DNA of 64,000 bases from an uncultured Victivallaceae bacterium (GTDB lineage: Bacteria > Verrucomicrobiota > Lentisphaeria > Victivallales > Victivallaceae), in the NCBI GenBank assembly GCA_944389925.1, contig CALXOD010000061.1, positions 1 to 64,000 on the forward strand, read 5' to 3'. Of the stretch, positions 1 through 7,412 are shown piece by piece. The position numbers were made by a program, and so were the translations under genes. The notes below the pieces were generated by a model. The model did not search any database. It was not told the origin of the DNA and was given only the letters and a program-made list of their open reading frames with translations. The stretch's first letter is position 1; each line of letters starts with the position of its first letter.

Positions 1-36
1 TATTTGCAGATCATTCGTGAGGAGGTGGAGAAATGA
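1..36 (+). CDS. 3' end of an upstream gene (partial)
   Basis: Frame 1 is open from the window edge for eleven codons, ending ...EEVEK, and stops at TGA 34-36. That stop overlaps the next ATG at 33 as ATGA, the coupling pattern used repeatedly in this window. The last codons also carry the AGGAGG ribosome binding site of the next gene. Too little is visible to name a product. It is probably the preceding member of the same polysaccharide-degradation operon. Confidence 0.45.
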   Translation, partial: YLQIIREEVEK

Positions 37-875
37 TGATGGCGAGCACACTTTTGAGTATGGGATTGATGTTGGCGGCAGCGGCAGCGGATTCTGCCGC
101 GCCCGCGCCGCTTCTTTCCATTGAAGAATTGAAGGCTTACCGGAAGGAACACCTGCGTACATTGTCCACCGTCAATGCGCAGGGAGAGCGGGAGTGGGCG
201 AAAACGGATCCGCTGCCACCTTTGCCGGAACGTTCGGACCGGGTATTGTATACGGACCAGTTCACTTCGTTGAAGAATTGGCATCACGAGGGGACGGGAC
301 GTCTGACGCTGGAACCCGGAGGGATTCTCCAGCTCAACTGTATCGGATCCCAGCAGGGGGCGGCGGGCTGCATGGCGTTCTGCCGGACCGATTTTCCGGA
401 CAATATCTGTATTGAGTATGAATTCAAGGCGTTGACGACCCGGGGGCTGCTGATCACGTTTATTGCCGCCGCCGGGCGGCGTGGGGAGGATATGATTCTG
501 GAGCTGCCGCCGCGCAGCGGGGTTTTTCCGGATTATATCTACAGTGAATATCTGCGGTGTTATCACTTGAGTGTCAGCCGTTATGATGATGACGGCGTGC
601 ACACCGGCACGAGCAACTGGCGGCGTAATCCCGGATTTTTCCTGATGGCCGGACAGGAGGATCTGTGCAAAAAGCCCCAAACCTGGTATCGGATGGCTAT
701 TTATAAAAAAGGGCCGCTGCTGTTGTTGACCGTGGACGGCAAGCCGGCGGGTGGTTTCCTGGATCCGCAAACCATTCCGGAAGAGATTCCTCGGGCCGGG
801 AAGATCGGATTTCGGGCCATCGGGCGCGACGTGGTTATTCAAATCCGTAATCTGAAAGTGACCGCATTACAATGA
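33..875 (+). CDS. secreted DUF1961-family protein
   Basis: A 280-residue protein with an N-terminal signal peptide (hydrophobic residues about 5-20, Ala-rich cleavage region). The body matches the DUF1961 family as I recall it: an opening like RVLYTDQF, beta-rich segments, YSEYLRCYHLS, and a terminal strand with IQIRNLKV. The predicted fold is a concanavalin-like jelly roll. DUF1961 proteins often sit in pectin or rhamnogalacturonan loci, but no reaction is assigned here. AGGAGG at 20-25 supports the first of three consecutive ATGs. Its stop overlaps the downstream acetylesterase-like gene by ATGA. It probably acts outside the cytoplasm on plant cell-wall glycans (inference). Confidence 0.7.
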   Translation: MMMASTLLSMGLMLAAAAADSAAPAPLLSIEELKAYRKEHLRTLSTVNAQGEREWAKTDPLPPLPERSDRVLYTDQFTSLKNWHHEGTGRLTLEPGGILQLNCIGSQQGAAGCMAFCRTDFPDNICIEYEFKALTTRGLLITFIAAAGRRGEDMILELPPRSGVFPDYIYSEYLRCYHLSVSRYDDDGVHTGTSNWRRNPGFFLMAGQEDLCKKPQTWYRMAIYKKGPLLLLTVDGKPAGGFLDPQTIPEEIPRAGKIGFRAIGRDVVIQIRNLKVTALQ

Positions 876-1624
876 AACGATTGTTGATTCCAATGCTGCT
901 GGCGTGCGCCTCTGTTCTGTCGGCGTCGCCTTCGATCTGGATTCTGGGGAATTCCACTACGGCGCGTTATAATGGGAAGTACCTGCCGCGCGCCGGATGG
1001 GGAGTCGGTCTGGAACAGTGGGTGAAACCTGACGTCCGGGTGGAAAATTACGGCCGGGGGGGACGCAGTACCAAAAGTTATCTGGATGAGGGGCATTTTG
1101 CCCTGGTGTTGCGTCGTGCCAGAAAGGGGGATTTTGCCTTTATTCAATTCGGACATAATGACGGTAAAAAGGACATTGCCCGGCTCTATGCTCCTGCGGA
1201 TGGTGCCTATCGCGACAATCTCCGACTGATGGTGAGCCGGCTTCGGGAAAAGGGGATTCAGCCAATAATCGTCACGCCGGTCTCCCGGTGTTCCTTTCGG
1301 GACGGTAAGCTCTACAACTCGCTGAGCGACTATCCCGAGGCCGCCCGGACGGTGGCGGCAGAATTGCAGGTGCCGCTGATCGATCTGAATGCGATCAGTA
1401 CGGAGAAGCTGGCCGGGATGGGCGAGGAAAAAGCGCTCAAGCTGTACATGGTTCTGGGACGAGGCGAACACCCCAATTATCCTGACGGTTTGAATGACCG
1501 CACGCATTTCCGGGATTCCGGAGCGGTGGTGGTCGCTTCCTGGGTGGTTGCCGCCTGCAGGGAGCAGAAACTGCCGGTCGCGGAACTCTTTCTGGAACAG
1601 GGCGCGCTGGCGGAAGCGAAGTAA
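872..1624 (+). CDS. secreted SGNH hydrolase, rhamnogalacturonan acetylesterase-like
   Basis: A 250-residue SGNH/GDSL esterase with a signal peptide (MKRLLIPMLLACASVLSAS). The family blocks appear in order: block I as ILGNSTT (nucleophile Ser in GNST), block II as NYGRGGRSTKSY, block III as FGHND, and a C-terminal block V in DGLNDRTHF supplying Asp and His. The R-G-G-R-S-T block and overall length fit the rhamnogalacturonan acetylesterase (RhgT/YesT) branch, which removes acetyl groups from rhamnogalacturonan. The start overlaps the DUF1961 gene's stop (ATGA) and an oxidoreductase follows 14 bp later, so this is one operon. The exact substrate is inferred from family and neighbours. Confidence 0.8.
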   Translation: MKRLLIPMLLACASVLSASPSIWILGNSTTARYNGKYLPRAGWGVGLEQWVKPDVRVENYGRGGRSTKSYLDEGHFALVLRRARKGDFAFIQFGHNDGKKDIARLYAPADGAYRDNLRLMVSRLREKGIQPIIVTPVSRCSFRDGKLYNSLSDYPEAARTVAAELQVPLIDLNAISTEKLAGMGEEKALKLYMVLGRGEHPNYPDGLNDRTHFRDSGAVVVASWVVAACREQKLPVAELFLEQGALAEAK

Positions 1625-1638
1625 GGAGAAGCAGGACT

Positions 1639-2751
1639 ATGAAGCCAATATTGAAAGCAGCTGTGGTCGGGCTGGGACGCATTGCCTGGAGCGATCACCT
1701 GCCGGGGATTTTGGAACATCCCGGTTTCCAGCTGGCGGCGATTGTCGATCCCATTGCCGCCCGGTGTGCCGAAACCCGGCAGCAGTTCGGCCCCTGTCCT
1801 GCGTTTAACGATATGGAGACCATGCTTCGGGATGTGCGACCGGATGTGACGGTGATCGCCTCGCCAACCTGGCTCCATGCCGAACAGACACGGACGGCAT
1901 TGGAATATGGGAGCCATGTTTTCTGCGACAAGCCGGCCGGATTGCATGCGGAAGAGGTGAAGTCCATGTTCCGGCGGGCCGGGCAATGCCGGAGAAAACT
2001 GATGATTTATCAGCCGCGTCGTTATTTTCCCGAGGCATTGGCCATCCGTCGTCTGACGGCGTCGGGGAAACTGGGGCGATGGTATGGGTTGAAGTTTCAG
2101 ATTGATAACTACGTCCGGCGCAGCGACTGGCAGGCTTTGCGCCGCAACGGCGGCGGTATGTTACTTAATTACGGGGCGCATTATCTGGATCTGATGCAGA
2201 ATCTGGCGGGAGCACCGCTGGTCCGGGCGGAATGTTTTTCGGAGCGCATTCTTTCCCTGGGGGACGCCGAGGATGTGGTTCTGATCACGGGACGTACCCG
2301 GAACGGGCTGCTGCTGCAGCTGCAGATCAATCAGGCGGCGGCAATTACCGGCCCCGCCTGGCAGATATTCGGGCACTCCGGCGCCGCGGTCAGTGACGAC
2401 GGCAAACACTGGCGGGTGCGTTATTGCGATTATGGCCGGCTTGCCGAGGTTCGGCTGGAGGAAGGGGGGGCCGCGGCGGATCGCCGTTATCCCGCGGACG
2501 AAATTTCGTGGCATGAGGAGTCATTCGAACTGGAGGAGGCCTGCCCGAAGGCGTATCAGGTATTTTACCGGAATTTGTACGAATGGATTACGGAAGATAC
2601 CGCGCCGCTGGTCAGTGCTGCGGAAAGCATGGCCCTGGCGGAGTTGCTGGATGCCTGTCGGACCGGTCATTATCCGGTGTCGATTCCTGCGGAGGAATCC
2701 CTGCGGCAGAGCGCAGGCCAACCCGCCCGGTCAGCGGCCATGTCCTGTTGA
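1639..2751 (+). CDS. Gfo/Idh/MocA family oxidoreductase
   Basis: A 370-residue NAD(P)-dependent sugar dehydrogenase-like protein. The N-terminal Rossmann fold shows VVGLGRIAWSDHLPG. The cofactor/substrate junction is CDKPAGLH, the usual EKP motif with Asp for Glu, and the C-terminal alpha/beta domain has NYGAHYLDLM with the typical catalytic His. There is no signal peptide, so it is cytoplasmic. As third gene after two secreted pectin-type proteins it likely oxidises or epimerises a released sugar or sugar acid. The substrate cannot be read from sequence. GGAGAAGCAGG before the ATG is a reasonable ribosome binding site. It converges with murE only 19 bp away, with no clear terminator between them. 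Confidence 0.85.
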   Translation: MKPILKAAVVGLGRIAWSDHLPGILEHPGFQLAAIVDPIAARCAETRQQFGPCPAFNDMETMLRDVRPDVTVIASPTWLHAEQTRTALEYGSHVFCDKPAGLHAEEVKSMFRRAGQCRRKLMIYQPRRYFPEALAIRRLTASGKLGRWYGLKFQIDNYVRRSDWQALRRNGGGMLLNYGAHYLDLMQNLAGAPLVRAECFSERILSLGDAEDVVLITGRTRNGLLLQLQINQAAAITGPAWQIFGHSGAAVSDDGKHWRVRYCDYGRLAEVRLEEGGAAADRRYPADEISWHEESFELEEACPKAYQVFYRNLYEWITEDTAPLVSAAESMALAELLDACRTGHYPVSIPAEESLRQSAGQPARSAAMSC

Positions 2752-2770
2752 ATCCTGACGGTACGGTATT

Positions 2771-4240
2771 TCAACGGCGGAATCGGCACACCTCTTCCCG
2801 ATCGGAGAAAGGATGCCGCACGCCGTTGATTTCCTGATAGGTTTCATGGCCCTTTCCGGCAATCAGAACCACGTCTCCAGGGCCTGCCTCCCGACAGGCC
2901 AGGGCAATGGCCTGTGCCCGGTCCGGCTCAATCCGACAGTCAGTTTCAGCGGGGATTCCCGCCCGGATATCAGCGATGATCGCTTCCGGCGTTTCCGTGC
3001 GGGGATTGTCGCTGGTGACGATCAGGCGGTCGGCATATTCCGCGGCGACCCGTCCCATGCGGGGGCGTTTGGTCCGGTCACGGTCGCCGCCGCAGCCGAA
3101 TACCGTCGTCAGGCGGCCGTCAGTCAGCGGGCGCAACGTTGTCAGCACCTGTTTGAGCGCGTCGTCAGTATGAGCGTAATCAATGAATACAGTGGCTCCG
3201 GAGGGTAGCCGGAGAGGTTCCAGTCGGCCCGGAACCGGACGGGTTTCCGGAAGAAGGGCCAGCAAGGCATCCCAGTCGCCGCCGAGAGCGGCGGCAGCCA
3301 GCAGGGCGCCCAGCAGGTTATGCAGATTGTGTTCGCCGCACAAGGGGGTATGCAACCGGTATTCGCGTTCGCTGCGGCGGATGATGAAATCCGATCCGGC
3401 GGCACTCAGCCGGACGTCGGTCAGTCGGAAATCCGCCGCCGGGTTCTTGCCGAAGGTCACAATTTTTCTTCCATCCAGTTCTGCTGCCAGAACGGCGCCG
3501 AAAGGGTCGTCAAGATTGAGTACCGCGGTTCCTTCCGGAGCGAGCAGTTCCCGGAACAGCCGCTTTTTCGCGGCGAAATAGGCTTCCATGGTTTTATGGT
3601 AATCCAGGTGGTCGCCGGTCAGATTGGTGAAAACCGCCGCTTGAAACCGGACTCCGTCCGTACGATGCTGATCCAGGGCGTGACTGGAGAGCTCCATTGC
3701 GGCAAATTCCCCGCCTTCCGTCGCCACTCGTGCCAGCAGCGGAAAAAATTCTTCCGGTCCCGGCGTTGTCCGGTTGGCCGGCCACACTGTTTCCGGCGTC
3801 CGGTACTCCACCGTTGAAATAAGGCCGCCGCGTCGTCCGGAACGACGCAGGAGATCTTCAATCAGGTAGGCGGATGTGGTTTTCCCGTTGGTTCCGGTAA
3901 TACCGGCCAGTTGCAAAGCTTCGTCAGGTCGATGATAAAATTCCCGCACCGTCAGAGCCAGGGCTTCGCGAATGCGGTTTTCCGGGACTCTCAAGCCGGA
4001 AACATCCGGGGGCAGTGCCGTTTCCGGCCGGGTGTAAATGACGGCGACGGCTCCCGCCGCCAGAGCTGCCGGAATAAACGCATGCCCATCCGTATGGACA
4101 CCCGGAAGGGCAATGAACAGACTGCCCGGCACCACCCGCCGGGAATCGGCGGTTACTCCGGCGATGGCCGGGTTGCCCGCCAGATGGTCTTCCAGGGTCA
4201 TGCTTAGAAGCAGCCGCCGGTAATGCTGCCAGCTGTTCAT
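2771..4240 (-). CDS. murE: UDP-N-acetylmuramoyl-tripeptide synthetase (MurE, mDAP-type)
   Basis: A 489-residue Mur ligase adding the third peptidoglycan residue in the cytoplasm. The N-terminal UDP-binding domain has TADSRRVVPGSLFIALPG. The ATP loop GITGTNGKTT lies at residues 114-122. The central domain has the carbamylated-lysine region and SSHALDQHR. The C-terminal domain has the DNPR motif (about residue 409) with T-E after it, which in characterised MurE enzymes selects meso-diaminopimelate rather than lysine. Peptidoglycan is therefore probably mDAP-type, as in Gram-negatives. GAGGAG lies about 12 nt before the ATG. It is downstream of the PurF-like gene on the same strand, away from a dcw cluster. 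Confidence 0.95.
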   Translation of the reverse strand: MNSWQHYRRLLLSMTLEDHLAGNPAIAGVTADSRRVVPGSLFIALPGVHTDGHAFIPAALAAGAVAVIYTRPETALPPDVSGLRVPENRIREALALTVREFYHRPDEALQLAGITGTNGKTTSAYLIEDLLRRSGRRGGLISTVEYRTPETVWPANRTTPGPEEFFPLLARVATEGGEFAAMELSSHALDQHRTDGVRFQAAVFTNLTGDHLDYHKTMEAYFAAKKRLFRELLAPEGTAVLNLDDPFGAVLAAELDGRKIVTFGKNPAADFRLTDVRLSAAGSDFIIRRSEREYRLHTPLCGEHNLHNLLGALLAAAALGGDWDALLALLPETRPVPGRLEPLRLPSGATVFIDYAHTDDALKQVLTTLRPLTDGRLTTVFGCGGDRDRTKRPRMGRVAAEYADRLIVTSDNPRTETPEAIIADIRAGIPAETDCRIEPDRAQAIALACREAGPGDVVLIAGKGHETYQEINGVRHPFSDREEVCRFRR

Positions 4241-4296
4241 CGGGCGTTTTTCTCCTCTTTTGGTTTGCCGTCAGGTGCCGGACGTCTTCCGGCAGG

Positions 4297-5733
4297 TCAG
4301 CCGATGGTGGGGGCGACGGATTCCACATCGCGCCCGGTCCAGCAGTAAGTACAGACTTTTTCCGGTTCCAGGCCGATTGCCGCCAGGAGTTTTTCCAGCT
4401 GCTGGTATTTCAGCGTGGTAAGATGCAGATCTTTGCGAATATACTCCACCATGGCATTGTATTCGGGGGAGCCGAATTTCATATAGCGTTCCAGGGTTTC
4501 CCGGGTGATTTCTCCTTTTTCCAGGTGGGCGATGGCGCGCCGGGCGGCAAGGTCCAGTTCTGATTTGGAACGGGAGAAGTTCAGAAACGGACAGCCGAAC
4601 AGAAGCGGCGGACAGGCGGAACGCATGTGCACTTCCCGGGCTCCGCGTTCATAAAGGCGTTTCACCGTATCGCGCAACTGGGTGCCCCGGACGATGGAGT
4701 CGTCGCAGAACAGCAGCTTTTTTCCCTCGATCTGATCCTGTACCGGGATCAGTTTCATGCGGGCGACCAGATCACGCATCTGCTGGTTCTGCGGCATGAA
4801 GGAGCGCGGCCAGGTCGGTGTATATTTGACGAATGCCCGCAGATAGGGCTTATGCGCGGCATTGGAGTAGCCGATGGCATGAGGGATTCCGGAATCGGGA
4901 ATCCCGCAGACGGAATCAATGTCCACGTCATCATCAGCGGCGATGATGGCGCCGTTTCTGCACCGGGCGATTTCGGCGTTGACGCCTTCGTAAGTGGAGG
5001 AGGGATAGCCGTAGTAGACCCAGAAGAACGCACACATTTTCATGGTGTCTCCCGGTGCCTTTTTCTGAATGACGCGATGGTTGATGATATGGACGATTTC
5101 TCCGGGGCCGAGTTCGTATTTCTGGTGGTAGTCCAGGTTCGGGAACGCGGTGCTTTCCATACTGACGGCCAGTGCCTCGTCTTTTTCGCCGATGATGACC
5201 GGTGTGCGTCCATAGCGGTCGCGGGCGGCGTAGATGCTTTCACCGTGGAGTATCAGCATGGAGCAGGAACCATCGATGACTCTTTGGGCCAGTTCAATGC
5301 CGGCAGCAATACTGTCCGCGCGGTTGATCAGAGAGGCGACCACTTCTGTGGGATTGAGTTCGCCGTCGCTCAATTCCGCAAAATGGATATGACCGCGTTC
5401 AAAGGCCTGCTGTGCCAATTCCTCCAGATTGTTGATCCGGCCGACCGTAACGATCGAATAAGTTCCGAGCCGGGACGTGATGATCAGCGGCTGGTCTTCG
5501 TAGTCGCTGATGATGCCGATTCCGCTGCGCCCCCGGAAGTCATCCAGATCCTCGTCGAATTTGGAACGGAACTGGGCATTGGTAATGTCGTGAATCCGTC
5601 GGATGATTTTCCCATCAGGGCCGAGGACCGCCATGCCGCCGCGTTTGGTGCCGAGGTGTGAGTGATAATCGGTTCCGTAAAACAGATCGCATACGCAATC
5701 CTCTTTGGAAACCACGCCGAAAAAACCGCCCAT
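4297..5733 (-). CDS. PurF-like amidophosphoribosyltransferase family protein lacking the N-terminal catalytic Cys
   Basis: A 478-residue homologue of glutamine PRPP amidotransferase. The PRPP-binding loop is intact (CDDSIVRGTQ, residues 343-352), and cysteines at 234, 381, 461 and 464 match the arrangement of the [4Fe-4S] ligands of Bacillus-type PurF. The glutaminase half is recognisable (RGGMAV, GRTPVI), but the protein begins MGGFFGVV where active PurF begins MCGI/VFG, so the N-terminal nucleophilic Cys is replaced by Gly. Nearby C13 and C15 are not at the mature terminus. It may use free ammonia, need a partner glutaminase, or do something else. I recall similar MGGFFG proteins in Bacteroidetes. 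Canonical PurF activity is unproven, so no symbol is given. Confidence 0.85.
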   Translation of the reverse strand: MGGFFGVVSKEDCVCDLFYGTDYHSHLGTKRGGMAVLGPDGKIIRRIHDITNAQFRSKFDEDLDDFRGRSGIGIISDYEDQPLIITSRLGTYSIVTVGRINNLEELAQQAFERGHIHFAELSDGELNPTEVVASLINRADSIAAGIELAQRVIDGSCSMLILHGESIYAARDRYGRTPVIIGEKDEALAVSMESTAFPNLDYHQKYELGPGEIVHIINHRVIQKKAPGDTMKMCAFFWVYYGYPSSTYEGVNAEIARCRNGAIIAADDDVDIDSVCGIPDSGIPHAIGYSNAAHKPYLRAFVKYTPTWPRSFMPQNQQMRDLVARMKLIPVQDQIEGKKLLFCDDSIVRGTQLRDTVKRLYERGAREVHMRSACPPLLFGCPFLNFSRSKSELDLAARRAIAHLEKGEITRETLERYMKFGSPEYNAMVEYIRKDLHLTTLKYQQLEKLLAAIGLEPEKVCTYCWTGRDVESVAPTIG

Positions 5734-5955
5734 GAAAAGCCACTCCCGTATTGACCGTAAGAAGAATCAGAAAAAAACCGCAGGTCCCCCCGCTTGTTGC
5801 GCCTGACGGCCTCCATACAATAACCTCTTTCCGGCGATTCTGCAAGAAATCCGGCTTGCTTTTTCCAGTAAAATGTGTTAGCGTGATGGAGATGGCATGA
5901 GGTTGAAATGAAAACGATGAGGGGGAATGGCAAGCGGGATTTGCGGGAGATCAAA

Positions 5956-6834
5956 ATGAAAAAAGACATCTGGATTTTGCTGCTCTGCGGGATACTGTCA
6001 GGCGCAATTCCGGCAGCGGGAGGTGGCGCTGCTCCGCCGTTGCGCGTAGCGTCGCTTTCTCCGGCTTTAACGGAATTGATCTGCCACCTCGGCGGAGAAA
6101 AAATGCTGGTGGCCCGGAGTCGGGCATGTGATCGGCCGGCTTCTGTGGGGGCATTGCCGGTCGTCGGGGATTTTGGTACGCCGGAACTGGAGCGTGTGGT
6201 ATCGGCTCGTCCGGATCTGCTGGTGACCGACACTTTGCAGGATGAGGCTGTGCAGACCACGTTGGAGGATATCGGCATAGAGGTGCTGGTACTGCCGCTG
6301 CGGAGTTTTGCCGATTATCGCGGGGCGGTTGCTGCGCTGGGAAGGCGGCTGGGGCTGCGGAAAGCTGCGGAGCAGGAATTGGCACGGGTGGAGCGGACGC
6401 TTCAACAGTATCGGGAAGCGGTTCCCGCGGAACGTCCCCGGGTCTTGTTTCTGGTCTGGCACGATCCGTTGATGGTGCCGGGCAGACAGGCATTCGTCAC
6501 TGAATTTGTGGCATTGGCGGGGGGGCGGAGTATCAGTGAGGAACGGGATTGTGAATATTTTCAGTGTTCTTCCGAGTGGATTTTGCAGCGTCGGCCCGAA
6601 GTGATCATCTATCCGGGAAATATGGGGCGTCGTGCAGGATTTGTGATGCCGGAGTGGTGGAAGCTGTTGCCGGCGGTACAGAATGGTCGTTTTTTTCGAC
6701 CGGAAGATGAGTCGTTGTTTTTCCGGCTTTCGCCGCGTTTTCCGGAGACATTGCGCGAGTTGCGGCGATGGCTCCATCCGGATGATGAAAAAAAACAGCC
6801 CGGATCTTTGGAAAAATCCCGGGCTGCCGCCTGA
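5956..6834 (+). CDS. periplasmic BtuF/FepB-like ABC transporter substrate-binding protein
   Basis: A 292-residue helical-backbone (cluster A-II) binding protein with a signal peptide (MKKDIWILLLCGILSG...). Family features are LRVASLSPALTELICHLGGE near the mature start, VVGDFGTPELERVVSARPDLLV, and a C-terminal lobe with RRPEVIIYPG. Proteins of this type bind cobalamin, haem or siderophores. The ligand is unknown. No permease or ATPase gene is adjacent, so it is an orphan here. The frame is open from 5908, but 5956 is preferred because GGGAGATCAAA precedes it and it places the signal peptide at the N-terminus. Its last codons are built from the terminator hairpin of the convergent small gene. 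Confidence 0.8.
   Translation: MKKDIWILLLCGILSGAIPAAGGGAAPPLRVASLSPALTELICHLGGEKMLVARSRACDRPASVGALPVVGDFGTPELERVVSARPDLLVTDTLQDEAVQTTLEDIGIEVLVLPLRSFADYRGAVAALGRRLGLRKAAEQELARVERTLQQYREAVPAERPRVLFLVWHDPLMVPGRQAFVTEFVALAGGRSISEERDCEYFQCSSEWILQRRPEVIIYPGNMGRRAGFVMPEWWKLLPAVQNGRFFRPEDESLFFRLSPRFPETLRELRRWLHPDDEKKQPGSLEKSRAAA
6788..6826 (-). terminator. rho-independent terminator embedded in the 3' end of the BtuF-like gene
   Basis: On the minus strand CAGCCCGG pairs with CCGGGCTG (6796-6803 with 6819-6826), with AT/AT continuing the stem, followed directly by eight T (A run 6788-6795 on the plus strand). It ends transcripts of the small gene at 6853-7029. The hairpin overlaps the last codons of the convergent plus-strand gene, so it also shapes that protein's C-terminus. 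Confidence 0.85.
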
Positions 6835-6852
6835 ATACAGGAATTTACGGAG

Positions 6853-7029
6853 TTATTTCTTCGCCTTTTCCCAATCTTCCTTGCTGACGAAGGCGGTCAG
6901 ACTGCGGCCATCTTTCGTTTTGGCTTTGAAGGCATAGCGCTTGCGGGTACCGGTCCCGTAGGTGACGAAATCGGAAACTTCGGCGGTGACTTTGGCTTTG
7001 GCCTTGACATCATAGAACGAATGTTTCAT
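6853..7029 (-). CDS. small basic conserved-looking protein, unknown function
   Basis: A 58-residue protein, MKHSFYDVKAKAKVTAEVSD..., rich in Lys and aromatic residues, with a predicted beta pattern (VTYGTGTRKRYAFKAKTKDGR) and a short C-terminal helix (SKEDWEKAKK). The frame is open to 7068, but the ATG at 7029 is chosen because GGAAGAAGG lies just upstream. It has its own promoter (7077-7104) and a strong terminator (6788-6826), so it is a real monocistronic gene. There are no Cys pairs, signal peptide or membrane segment. It resembles small cytosolic nucleic-acid or ribosome-associated proteins in composition only. I do not recognise a family. Confidence 0.7.
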   Translation of the reverse strand: MKHSFYDVKAKAKVTAEVSDFVTYGTGTRKRYAFKAKTKDGRSLTAFVSKEDWEKAKK

Positions 7030-7076
7030 GGTTGCCTTCTTCCTTGTTTTTGGGGTTAGAGGTTTCACTGCTACTA

Positions 7077-7104
7077 ATTATAATGCACGACAGGGTAATA
7101 ACAA
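7077..7104 (-). promoter_or_regulatory. sigma70-type promoter of the 58-residue protein gene
   Basis: Read on the minus strand: TTGTTA (7104-7099), a 16-bp spacer, then TATAAT (7082-7077), about 50 bp upstream of the ATG at 7029. The -10 box is a perfect match. Confidence 0.65.
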
Positions 7105-7412
7105 GTCGGAAAACAGTGGTTTTCCCGAAAAAAACGGAAAAAACTTGTTTTTGCTGTTTTTCTTGTATGAAATATTCGATTTACGACGACGGAAAGGCTT
7201 GTTTTTTTCCGTATTTTTCAAAGTATGCCTTTTCTGGCGCAGTACCGTGAAAGCCGCTGGAAAATCTTCTCCGGCACTTGAATCCGGACCCGAAAGATGG
7301 CATATTATCAATATGAACGGTCGGGTTGACGCGTTTCCGGAAAAAAACAGGAAAAGCGCTGCGGCCGCTATGCCGGTTGAAATCGTATTGTCCCCGGGAG
7401 AGACCAATAGAA
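7105..7412 (+). promoter_or_regulatory. AT-rich leader region before glnN with a candidate promoter
   Basis: No gene is seen in this stretch, which is full of T and A runs and lower in GC than the flanking genes. A candidate promoter reads TTGAAT (7278-7283), 17 bp, CATATT (7301-7306); an alternative -10, TATTAT, begins at 7303. It lies about 105 bp before the glnN ATG. I saw no recognisable nitrogen-control or sigma54 (GG-N10-GC) site. The glnN frame is open upstream to 7326 but there is no supporting ribosome binding site there. Confidence 0.4.

Noticed and set aside
4276-4294. 7-bp hairpin TGCCGGA/TCCGGCA between the PurF-like gene and murE
   Set aside because: No T run on the minus strand; too weak to call a terminator.
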